From Cotesia glomerata (lineage: Eukaryota > Arthropoda > Insecta > Hymenoptera > Braconidae): a DNA stretch of 64,000 bases. The number at the start of each line of letters is the position of its first letter. The stretch's first letter is position 1. The notes beneath the pieces were generated by a model that was not told the origin of the DNA, made no database searches, and saw only the letters and a program-made list of their open reading frames with translations. Of the stretch, positions 1 through 10,558 are shown piece by piece. Location of the stretch: assembly GCF_020080835.1 (NCBI RefSeq), contig NC_058162.1, positions 1,116,001 to 1,180,000 of the forward strand, read 5' to 3'. The translations under genes were made by a program, and so were the position numbers.

Positions 1-1357
1 TTACGTAAACCGACGACTTTTAAGTGTTTGTACCGCTTCCACTGTTTTCTTAACTTCTCAACCGAATACGCAGCCAGTTAAAAAAATTGTGGACTCTTTT
101 ACTTATGAGTCATGCACAGAAAAAAAGTTTACTTGAACTAATAAAAATTTGAAGTTATTTTTAGCGAAAAAAAATCTCAGAATTTTTTAAATTAAAATGA
201 ATTTTTCCCGAAATTTTCTCTAAGTCTCTATTATTAAGTCTTTATTTTCTCTATTCTCTCAATCAGGATTACAATTCTCATGCTTAGATAAAATATACTT
301 AATCATTAAAATAAATCCAAGCTTATAATAAAAGTACGAGAGTAAGTGCTGATGGAGAAACCGGTGGAATTCCATGCTTCCCTTTTTTCCTTTAGTTCCC
401 GCGGGCTCATGTTTAACGGTTGGCTAGTTTCGCTGATGCTCCTCATCGCACATCGTACCGAATCGCGTTGTTCTGCTAAGGTGGTCCAGCGGATGTCCAA
501 CCAGATAAAAAACGTTTGTATAAAAGAAGATAAGAATAGATGACCACAAAAAGAAATAAAAAATTTTCGTCTAATCGTTCTTATCCAGTGTTATTACCAA
601 TTTGTTCCGTCTTACATAAAATGAAAAAAAGTTTATTAAATCAAAATAACATTTTATGATTTATTAGTTTTTATCGAGGTAATTGCTGTCTTTTTCACGT
701 GGGAACACCATTATCTCCAGTATCATTTGTTACTTTTTTATGTTTTAAGAAATCTCGAAATTTTTAGATCCTTGTAAAAAAGTTTTGAGAATTTCCTCTA
801 AATTATATATCATTACAGATTATTTTTTTTCTCAGAATTTATCTAATAAAATATTTAAAAAAATTTTTATCAAAATGTTTAATGTTTTCAATCGTATCCC
901 AATTCTCAATTATCTATATACATATATATGTGTATATTTATTTTTATTATAGCGAGGTGGTAGTAGAAGCATCTTATACAGCCCTAAGGTATCCGGATCC
1001 CATCTCGTTAAAGATAGATATAGTTAATAACCTTATAACTATAAAAGACCAATAAAACATTCTGATCACAACACATCTTTTCACTTCCATGCTTTGCATG
1101 CAGAAACATTTTATACGGTTTAAAAAAAATGCATTTTAATGTTTTCTTTAAAAAATAATTCCAAGAAACAGGTATTATTTTATTGGACGCTTTTAAGTGT
1201 TTTTTAACTATTTCCCGTTATAAGCGAAGGAAATAAAATATTTGGGAGTATAGTTTTGGATATTTGTAACATTTTTAGATAAAACTTATCAATTTTTTTA
1301 ATGAATAATAACGAAACTGTTTTCTTCTTTGATATAGAGGAATTTAATGATTAGATA
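1..1357. other. Unique AT-rich non-coding DNA
   Basis: No gene supported. A GC-richer patch at about 345-500 is open in one frame on each strand for about 64 codons, but neither frame shows a domain nor convincing flanking splice sites. The rest is A/T-rich with many homopolymer runs. Confidence 0.5.
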
Positions 1358-1554
1358 CACTAATAAAAAATTAGCTTAAATTAAAAGAAAAATTCTTGAA
1401 CTAAGAAAATAATTTTGAAGAGTTTTGTCTTGAATTAAAACAAAAAATTTTTGAATCAAGTAAAATTAACTTAAATTTAATACTTTTTTTACTTAAATAA
1501 AGATAAAGTTGTACAAAAATTATTTTCTTGATTCAAATCAATTTTTTTTCAGTG
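1358..1554. mobile_element. Short TIR element (MITE), CACT/CAGTG ends, TA duplication
   Basis: The left end CACTAATAAAAAATTAG matches the inverted right end, whose reverse complement is CACTGAAAAAAAATTG. TA flanks both sides (1356-1357 and 1555-1556). The interior is made of the CTTGAATCAAG-like words shared with the elements at 2016, 4870, 8222 and 36562. Non-coding. Confidence 0.55.
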
Positions 1555-2015
1555 TAATGATAACTGTTTTTATGAAAAATAGTATTGGAATTTTAAGTAT
1601 GAATTTATTTATCGATTTCTTGTTCAATTTCTCGTAGATTGAAATCTTCCAGCTGTTATTTTTATTATTGTGATTATAAGAAATGAATATTGGAAAATTA
1701 GATTTTATATTGAAGAGAAATCATAGGAAAAGAAGTTTTAGAAATTGAATTATAGTTTCAAAGTAATAAAATTATTAGATTATATATTTTTATATTTATA
1801 GTAGAAAATTGTTTAAAAAATGTTGGGAAGAAATCTCGGCTTTAAATCACAAAGATTGGAAACTTTTGTGTTCTCTAACACTATTTGCATATTTCTAGTT
1901 TCTATAATGTAAAAAAGACAGTTATAAAAATGTAAATTTGTCTTGCCAGCAATAAAACTCTAAATTAAATCCATTTTTTTGTAATTTTGACAGAACTTTT
2001 TTTCCGTGCGAAATA
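1555..2015. other. Unique AT-rich non-coding DNA
   Basis: I see no ORF, RNA gene or recognisable repeat here beyond A/T runs. Confidence 0.4.
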
Positions 2016-2227
2016 TAGTGAAAAAAAAAAATTAAATTAAATCAAGAAAAAAATTCTTTAACCAAAAAAATAATTTTGAAGAATTTTATTGTCTTAAATC
2101 AAGACGAAAAATTCTTTAATTAAATATAATTAACTTAAACCAAGAAAAATTTTTTAGTTTAAGAATTTTTTTATTCAAGTTAAGAAGAAAAATTTCTATA
2201 AAATTATTTACTTAATTTTTTTCTGTG
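2016..2227. mobile_element. Short TIR element (MITE), same family as 1358-1554
   Basis: The left end TAGTGAAAAAAAAAA and the right end CTGTG (reverse complement CACAGAAAAAAATTAAG) form degenerate terminal inverted repeats, with TA on both flanks (2014-2015, 2228-2229). The inside carries several AATCAAG/CTTGATT-like words. Non-coding. Confidence 0.5.
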
Positions 2228-3238
2228 TATAAATTTAAACAAAATAAGTTTTTGCGGCTTTAAATAAAAAAATTGAATAAATAAAAAATTTTTTGAACGT
2301 TATTTTTAAAATCAAAGTATAAATCAGGCAATTATTAAATAAAAAAAATGAAAAGTATGTAATTTCATTATATAAAGAATTGAATTTTTTTAAGACCTGG
2401 ATTAGATGAATTACGCCTCGTGTCAACCATATAGGGAAGGATACAAAGACAAGCCCAAGATTCAATCAAGAGTCTCATCAAGAGTGCGTCAAGTATTTCT
2501 GCAGGCTCATGATCGGACCCAGAATACTTATCTCCGTTACGTCCTTCGGTTTAAGTCGAACATGCCTGGCCCAAATCGGGATTAAGTAACAAAAAACTTA
2601 AGCCGGCATCACAATAATGTTTAATTTGAATTATCAAAAAATGTATTTTTGTTCTGTTACGATTTTTATCTAAAGCTTACAAAAAAAATGTTTTTATACG
2701 GTCAAATATAATGAGAGTTAATTTATTCGTATTTACATAATTTATCTGCATACTGATGTAACGTTTATTATAAATTATACATTATAAATTATAATATAAA
2801 AAAAAGTAAGTATGCAGCGATTATGTAGTCCAATTTGCTTATAGATCGATAAATTCATTTTCTCATGTTTATGTAATAGCGGTTGTCGGTGAATATTAAA
2901 TATTATTTCTTAAAGAATTAATGCTACTGTAAGATGACTGGTGATTGTGATGAAAATAAGTAACCAGCGTACTATACGCATAGTACTTGAGAAGAGTAAA
3001 CCTGCCGGGAAAATCACTCATGGCAACACTTGCAAACACTTGCCTAGCCGTGTATCATGCAACAAAAGACCACGGCATTCCGTATGGCGTCAGCGTGAAT
3101 TATCGCCTGGAGGGTTAGATAAAGGAGCGAATATAGGATACAGGATGTATAATGGGTAGACACAGTACTATACAGTTTTTCTCTGTTTTACTACACAAAA
3201 TTTCAAAATTCATCTCTTAATTATCAATTTCACTTAAA
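2228..3238. other. Unique DNA with a GC-richer patch
   Basis: About 2400-2600 and 2940-3160 are less AT-rich than the surroundings. A 72-codon frame starting near 2941 on the plus strand shows no domain, low complexity or splice context, so I do not call a gene. Confidence 0.4.
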
Positions 3239-3925
3239 AAAAATATGAATAAAAATTTATTTGCTCTAAAATTAAATATTTTGTATATGATTTTTTTATA
3301 ATTTAATTTTAATATCTATTTTTATCATTTAGCTTCACTTGAATAATAAAAAAATTATTTTAATTAACTCGACCAATTTTTTAGACAAAATTAAAATTTT
3401 TTAAATTAAAATTGATATTTTGATTTTAATAAGCTTCTGAGATAATTAATATTTATTATCTAATGATAAAAAATATGAATAAAAATTTATTTGCTCTAAA
3501 ATTAAATATTTTGTATATTCACTTTTTTATAATTTAATTTTAATATCTATTTTTATCATTTAGCTTCACTTGAATAATAAAAAAATTATTTTAATTAACT
3601 CGACCAATTTTTTAGACAAAATTAAAATTTTTTGAATTAAAATTGATATTTTGATTTTAATAAGCTTCTGAGATAATTAATATTTATTATCTAATGATAA
3701 AAAATATGAATAAAAATTTATTTGCTCTAAAATTAAATATTTTGTATATTCATTTTTTTATAATTTAATTTTAATATCTATTTTTATCATTTAGCTTCAC
3801 TTGAATAATAAAAAAATTATTTAATTAATTTGACCAATTTTTTAGACAAGAAATTAAAATTGATATTTTGATTTTAATAGGCTTTTAAAATAATTAATAT
3901 TCATTACCAAATGATAATTATTATT
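3239..3925. repeat. Tandem repeat, three copies of a ~231-bp AT-rich unit
   Basis: Units begin with AAATATGAATAAAAATTT at 3241, 3471 and 3702, giving spacings of 230 and 231 bp. The first two copies are nearly identical over the full unit. The third is slightly shortened, with small deletions around 3830-3860. All contain TTTAGCTTCACTTGAATAAT and AAGCTTCTGAGATAATT. No coding potential. Confidence 0.9.
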
Positions 3926-4289
3926 TAAATTGGAGCGGTGGATTATACTTAACAAGATCCTCGTTCAAAATTAACTATTATAGTTCAAAGGCTAGACACA
4001 TTACTATCAATTAAAAGGACGATAGTAATGTATCGGGGTTTTGGGAGGATCAGCAGAGCAGAATCTTAAAGGAAGCTCTCGAATAGAACAGGCAGCTCAG
4101 CAAGCGTTTAATCCTTTGTAACGGCTCAAGAATATACATAGCTAAGAGGTGCGCTAATTTCCCTAATGCCTCGCTTCGTATTGTTCGTAACGTCGTTAAC
4201 GAAAATACAAGATAATAGAAGTGAGGAAATCCCTAAGGAGTATCTTAAATAATCTTAAGAACTTAGACAAGCACATACATTTTATTATT
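3926..4289. other. Unique DNA between repeats
   Basis: Mixed-composition sequence including a GC-richer stretch at 4030-4220. No ORF or RNA structure that I can support. Confidence 0.35.
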
Positions 4290-4869
4290 TTAGATTTAAT
4301 ATCAACAATACCATGTTAAAGCTTATATTTTCTGCTATTTACGACAAATATCCACAGAATTGTAAAATATTTTTTGTTTAGAATAGCCAGCTATTAATAG
4401 CCTGTTTCAAAATTTGATAAAGTATTGTTGAATCGTATCATCCCTTTTGAATGATTCCTATACACACAACTTCATAGCCCCCTTTTCGCGTCAGCATATT
4501 GCATTATCACCTTGACTTATTATATCCCGTATTCAATGAGGCAGCCAAAATATCATTCCCGAGCTTTACAATTTACTTTAATCATAAATAAAGTCATTTT
4601 TGGATTTACTTGCAATTTTTCATCGCAAAAGTATCAAAAATCGTGTACAGTAATTTTTTGTACTACGACTAGATCACTTTTAATTCTTAACCAATCTTAA
4701 AAATTAAAATACCATGTTAAAGCTTATACTTCCCACTAGTTACGAAAAATATCCACAGAATTGTAAAAAAAATTAATAAAGAAAGTTTTTATTTTTAAAA
4801 ATTCACCGCTAACTGTTGACAATACATTTAATTATGTTGAAAGTCTACAGAAGGCGCCAGCTATTAACA

Positions 4870-5332
4870 CACTGATTGAAAATTTATGTTGACTCAAGAG
4901 ATATTTTCTTGATCTAAGAATTTATTTTGGAAGAAAAATAATTATTTTGCTTTAAGAATTTCTTGTCTTGATTTAGATTTTCTTGGCTTAAGAGCTATAT
5001 TATCTTCAATCGATACATTTAAGTTTTTCAAATAAAATAACATTATCGTTTAAAAAACTTAAAATAATTCATCAAAGTAGATTTCAAAAACTAAATAGTC
5101 TTCAATTGTTATACCAAATAAAAATTATTTCTTGGAAATAAGTAAATTAATGACTCAAAAAAAAAGCCATTCTTAACACAAGTCGGTAACATCTTGAATC
5201 AACCTTGAATCAATCGCCTATCTTGAACCAAGAGACAAAAATTCTTGAAAGAAATATATCTATATCTAGTTTCAAGAGTTCAAGTTTTGAAGAGAAAAAA
5301 TTTCTTGAATCAAGATTGTTTTTCTATCGGTG
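4870..5332. mobile_element. TIR element inserted in the dispersed repeat, CA duplication
   Basis: Ends are CACTGATTGAAAA and TTTTTCTATCGGTG (inverted). Flanks are CA at 4868-4869 and CA at 5333-5334. The homologous position in the right copy (minus strand, around 13937) reads AACAGTCTG with a single CA, an intact empty site. The interior is full of CTTGAATCAAG-type words. No coding capacity, so mobilisation in trans is inferred. Confidence 0.85.
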
Positions 5333-5485
5333 CAGTCTGTTTAACTAACATGACAACTTTTGGATTGTTTAGTTTTTACGCGCAAGTGTGATCTATCGCG
5401 CAAATCAATCAAATAAAACGGAAAAATTTCTTGTAAGTGTGATATAAATTGTTATTTACAATCCAACGTAATAGTATATTATGTA

Positions 5486-5580
5486 ACTGAGTGGAGGGGG
5501 CTTTCGGGTATGAAGAGGTTGGCGCAACGAGCAAAGTGTGTGCGCTGACACACGAGTGCCGAAAACTTCGTCCACTCAGT
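5486..5580. repeat. 95-bp hairpin-forming island, identical in both copies
   Basis: It begins ACTGAGTGGA and ends TCCACTCAGT, with further pairing of CTTTCGG against CCGAAAA inside, so it can fold into a long imperfect stem. All 95 bases equal the reverse complement of 13691-13785, while flanking parts of the same repeat carry several differences. It is much richer in G+C than its flanks. Role unknown. Confidence 0.8.
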
Positions 5581-5683
5581 TCTTACATAAATAAATCTAA
5601 TTTACCAACGTAATTTGATAAAAAAATCAAATGGCCTTATAATAATGTGGAAATTAGTAAATTCAAATATTTATTAACTTTTG

Positions 5684-8221
5684 AATTCTATTTCTATTAA
5701 CCATAGAAGTTACTGTGACATCTCTTGAAGTAAATACTGAGGTCGAGCCTTGTGGGCTTAAGGGCAATGCTAATTTCTTGATTATCAACCTTCTCATTAT
5801 TCTTGATCTTATATAAGTACACCGCAGCGAGGTCGGCTCAAATTCGCTTACTGTTGATGCCTCTCAGGAGAATAAGAGACATCTCTAGGTGATCTCCAGA
5901 GTGAGCCTCAGGATCACAGTTTATAGCACATCGTACCTCATACTATAAAGTGTAAGGAGCAGAGTTGGATGAACGTAAACGGCGGTTCAAGCCAAAGCCT
6001 AACTCGTTGTGTTGTATACAGCAGGATAACAAGGATAAGTTAAGAAAAGACAAAGGCAATGCGTTAAAATGTCTCGGCATCTGTTACCACCAGGAGACTG
6101 GTAGAAATTATTAATCCTGTCAAAAACAGTAAATCATGCGTTGCAAATATTGTTGGGTGAGAAAAGGCAGGGTTAGTGAAAACAGTCATTGAATGAGAGA
6201 GACACAATGTGCACCTTGATATCTGGTGAAAAAGATTCTACCCAATGACGAAGGCACCTGTCTACTTGATTTAGAGTCTTTATATTATCGAACCCGTCTG
6301 TTTACGTGTCCCCATTGATTTATGCGTACTGAGGAAAAACTTTTATAAATATGTTTTGTTCGAGTTTTTTTGGACAATCAACATGAATTAACAAGTACTT
6401 TTGTCATGAGCTACAACAAGAGCTACTTTTTTGTTGGCGAAAGGCAGAATATGGCAGCTCACACACTATATTTTAGTGGATTTCTGGATGGTATGCATGT
6501 AAATAATCCACAATCCAATCCCTTTGGCATGACAGTGCGTTAAAAAAGTCTTGGTTAATTAATCTCCCGACTCTCATTTTGCTCGTGTAATGGAATTTCT
6601 CTGGAACTGTAGAGTGTGGAGAGCCCACGCATGAAGAACAAAGAGAGAAGCGGAAATTCTACTTGTTCTTCGGAATGTTCCAGGACTGACAATAATACTG
6701 TGCGGAAAAAATTACATATGATTTACTGAACAATGTGGACGAGTATGGAGAAAAATTTATATGCATACGATACTCGTATGATGGAGGTGCGATATGCCAA
6801 TGATAATTTAGTAATCAGAGAGGTGCAGTAGACTGCTATAAGGGTTGTCCAATCACTCCCTGGGTGCTCGTTTACCTGTACGCTAGGCTATTTTGTATTT
6901 CGGGTCAGCTATGTCGAGATATTAATTACTATTTCACAGTATTAATCAATGGATTTTTAAATAAGCCAATAGTTAAAATACCACATGTGAAGAATTACTT
7001 GTTTTGGAGGGTAGCTACCGTTTTATATAGAAATTTTAAATGTCTATGGTGATTTATGGCTTTTTAACCGCTTAGATTGTAACGAGTGTGTTGGGGAATT
7101 TTTTATTATTCATTTTTGATGATTGTAATCTCAAAATAATTTAGTTTAATATTATTATTAAGTTGTAAAAATGGTTAAAAAATTTTATCGATTTAATTTT
7201 ACATTAATGAAAATATATATTTTTACTGTTTTAAAATAATAAAAAAATTTTATCATAATTCCCCGATTGTAAAAAAATAAAATTGGGCATAATTGAGACT
7301 ATAAAGTAAAACGATAGTAGTACGGTCTGAACTTTAGCTTATTACAAGTGGTAAACTAAAAATAAAAGAAGCGAAGGCGCAAGAAAACTAATGGACGAAA
7401 AAGATATCAGTTTTAAAAGTTATTTTTTTGTTAATTGACGAAACAGCTACGGCAAGTTTACTCAGTTGGAAATGAGAGTAACAAAATAAGGGAGAAGCGG
7501 TGAATTTTCCCAGTGGTGATATAACGTTATGAATGCATAAAAAGTCCCGTAAACTCGAGGAGATGGTATACGCCTCGGTATTCTCGCTGGAGTATATCTT
7601 TCTTTCGGTTCAGGAGAGGAGAGATACCAGATTTTATAAACCATTATTCATGTTGCATGTTTTTATTCGTATAGGAACAAAATAAAATAAGGGAAATATA
7701 TTTAAAGTTATACCAGTCACGTTTTTAAATTTTCTTATAGGAGAACAACCGACAGATAGATCGCTAAAACATAAATAATATTTATGTTTACTTCACCTCA
7801 ATTTTATATTGATTGAAAGGATAACTTTTTAAAGTTTTCGAATTTTAAATAAAATTAATATTATTCAATTGGAATTTTAATCAAAATTTTTCTTTATTTT
7901 ATCAAATCAATCTTTGATTTTTATCAAAATATACAAAACTAAAAGGGATAAAAATTAAATTTTATCATTTCAAAATTCAGAAATTGTAAAATTTGATATT
8001 TGGTTTTTTTTTTTATATTCCTTATCTTTTAATTAATTCAAACAATTATTAAAAATTTTATTGTCGATAAATCTTCATAATAAAAATTGAATTTTTTAAT
8101 AATTTAAATTGTAAAATATTTTTTTACGAAAAAAAATTTTTTTATATCATTCAAAAATAATTTCAAGAAAAAAAGTGTGATTTTTTTCAACTTTTAAAAA
8201 CTTTCTTAATTTAAAAACTCA
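5684..8221. other. Unique DNA, no gene supported
   Basis: About 5720-6850 is of more balanced composition, with scattered short frames only. About 7440-7660 has a 60-codon minus-strand frame without domain or splice support. The remainder is AT-rich. I see no RNA gene. Confidence 0.4.
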
Positions 8222-8442
8222 CACAGAAAAAAAATTTACTTAAATCAAGTAAATAATTTTGAAAAACTTCATTTTCTTTTATTTGAATAAAAAAATTCTT
8301 AAACTAATAAATTTGTCTTGGTTTAAGTAAATTTTACTTAATTCAAGACTTTTTCGTCTTGATTCAAGACAATTAAACTCTTCAAAATTATTTTCTTGGT
8401 TCAAGAATTTTTCTCTTGATTCAAATTAATTTTTTTTCAGTA
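8222..8442. mobile_element. Short TIR element (MITE) of the CTTGATTCAAG family
   Basis: The left end CACAGAAAAAAAATTTAC faces the inverted right end AATTTTTTTTCAGTA. The interior has repeated words such as TCTTGATTCAA, AAACTCTTCAAAATTATTTT and CTTGGTTCAAGAA, also found at 36562-36721. The flanking duplication is not clear. Confidence 0.5.
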
Positions 8443-9750
8443 TATTAAAAATTTTAGTATATTAAATCTCAGTTAAAATTCAGTATATTAAATCTTTACT
8501 TTAAAAATTGAATTTTTTAACAATTTAAACTGTAAAATATTTTTAAAAAAATTTTTTTAAATCATTCACAAGAAATTTTAAGAAAAAAACTTTCCTAATT
8601 TAAAAACTTAACATTTTTTAGTTAATTTTAAAAGGAAGATTCAACCTAAGCCATATTTTAAAATATATAAGATTTGCACTAAAGAAAAAAGTAAAAACAA
8701 AAATTTAATAAATGATAAACCTGTAAGACAGTGAAAGTGTTATTGAAGTTCAAAAAGATAACGAAAGAGCGCGTTAATGCACAGGTGAATAGAATATCCA
8801 GGTAGGTAAGCTCGATAAACCGGTAACCGACGAACTTGTTCAGCAGCGAACCAGCGAACCTGTAGCCTACATACCGATATACCGGTTTCTCTTCAGCTGG
8901 CTTAAGCAATTGCTATCAATGTGTATCTTGTCGATTCGACAATCGGTACAGCAGGTAACTGATGCGATCAGCAGAATCAAATCTTCCAGTATAGTATGAA
9001 GGATGAATATCATGATCGTCCGTAAAGACACTAATAATAAGATATGTTGCTGATAGTATCACGCGCAATGCATACAAAAAATAATGTAATGTGAATATAT
9101 ATGTGCATTATTATAATGCGAGTAATATGGTTTGGTTATGGAACCCTCAAATGGTTCAGCAGGGTACACAAAATCGGTAGAAATAAATAGTGGTATAAAA
9201 TTGGAAGAGGTCGGGCGATTTGGAGTAAGCCCAGAGGGTGGCATATGCTAATACTAAATCCCAGTACACTGGTAAGCCGACCCTCGAGTATCGTCAGATA
9301 GTTCACAAGCAACGAGAGTTGAGAGTTTATCTATTTTCCTAGTGTCTGTGATAAGGAGGAAAGGTTGACAGGGCTCGCGCTCTCCGGAAAATAGAACGAG
9401 AAGGAGAACCCACAGGAAATTCAGGACAAGTTGCGATGTTTATCTGAAATTTAGGGATGCATCCCCCCAACCACATAACGGAAATTGAGCCCAAGTTGAC
9501 TACAGATGGAGGAGATCCTACTGGAATTCACTACCTCCGGATCATCTTTAGATAACTGTGCAAGGATATTTATTGGTTGTCTTTTATGCCCTTGATTAAG
9601 TTATGGGACAGAGTAGATATACATGCAAGGTAAAGTGGGAATTATTTTGTTCGAGAGAAATCTATGCAAAAATTTATTTATTTTCGATCTTTAAATTTGA
9701 ATTAATAAGCAAAACAGATCATTAAATTTTTTTTTGCTTTTTTATGTCGT
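8443..9750. other. Unique DNA, no gene supported
   Basis: A GC-richer zone spans about 8760-9560. Short frames on the minus strand at 8679-8909 and 9059-9244 show no domain, and I see no splice-flanked exon. Confidence 0.4.
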
Positions 9751-10558
9751 CGACCTTGTACCTCGTGAACCATTGACATTTTTAAAGATATAAGCTCATG
9801 CTGACGTTACGCTCATCAAGACCTTTCATTTGACTACCCACATCAACTTTTCATATATTTTATATATTTATATATATTATATATATGCATATATGAAAAA
9901 TATATCAAAAATGCATGTGGGTACTCAAATGAAAGCTCTTGATGCGTGTAATATCGGGATGAGCTTATATCTTTAAAAACGTCAATAGTTAAGAAAGTAC
10001 AATGCAATTTAACATATATCTTGTGAACTATTGACATTATTAAAGATATAAGCTCATCTCGATGTTACACTCATCAAGACTTTTCATTTGAGTACCCACA
10101 TCAACTTTTCATATATTTTATATATTTATATATATTATATACATGTATATATGAAAAATATATCAAAAATGCATGTGAGTACTCAAATGAAAGCTTTTAA
10201 TGAATGTAACATCGGGATGAGCTTATATCTTTAAAAATGTCAATATTAAAGAAAGTACAATGCAATTTAAAAAATATCTTGTGAACTATAGACATTTTTA
10301 AAGAATATAAGCTCATCCCGATATTATATTCATCAAGACCTTTCATTTGAATACCCACATCAATTTTTCATATATTTCATATATTTATATATATTATATA
10401 TACAAATATATGAAAAATATATCAAAAATGCATGTGGGTACTCAAATGAAAGCTCTTAATGAATGTAACATCGGGATGAGCTTATATCTTTAAAAACATC
10501 AATAGTTAAAAAAGTACAGTGCAATTAAACAAGAGTCATTGTTTAATAAAGTAAAATT
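9751..10558 (+). mobile_element. Helitron-like palindromic array, three units, truncated ends
   Basis: Three head-to-tail units of about 250 bp. In each, TTGACATTTTTAAAGATATA and the rest of a left half are mirrored by TATATCTTTAAAAATGTCAA in a right half. An A/T-rich centre (ATATTTATATATATTATATA) sits between GAGTACCCACAT and ATGTGGGTACTC. The array ends in AATAAAGTAAAATTCTATTT, the start of the family's 3' tail, but lacks the hairpin and CTAG. Confidence 0.8.

Larger units (their letters stand above)
4290..5683 (+). repeat. Dispersed element, left copy of an inverted pair
   Basis: About 4410-5683 matches 13592-14425 read on the opposite strand, once the insertion at 4870-5332 is removed. 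Within this copy the word ACCATGTTAAAGCTTATA and its context occur twice (about 4311 and 4713), so it also carries an internal direct duplication of roughly 400 bp spacing. Both copies hold an open frame of about 60 codons, but the differences between them are mostly amino-acid changing, so it does not look like a maintained protein. Family not recognised. Confidence 0.8.

Noticed and set aside
3239..3925. CRISPR-like array
   Set aside because: Direct repeats of about 231 bp without short spacers in eukaryotic AT-rich DNA are an ordinary tandem repeat.
4512..4700. 62-codon frame conserved in both copies of the inverted element (also 14307 to 14119, minus)
   Set aside because: It starts at a non-ATG codon, and differences between copies are mostly amino-acid changing, so there is no sign of protein-level constraint.
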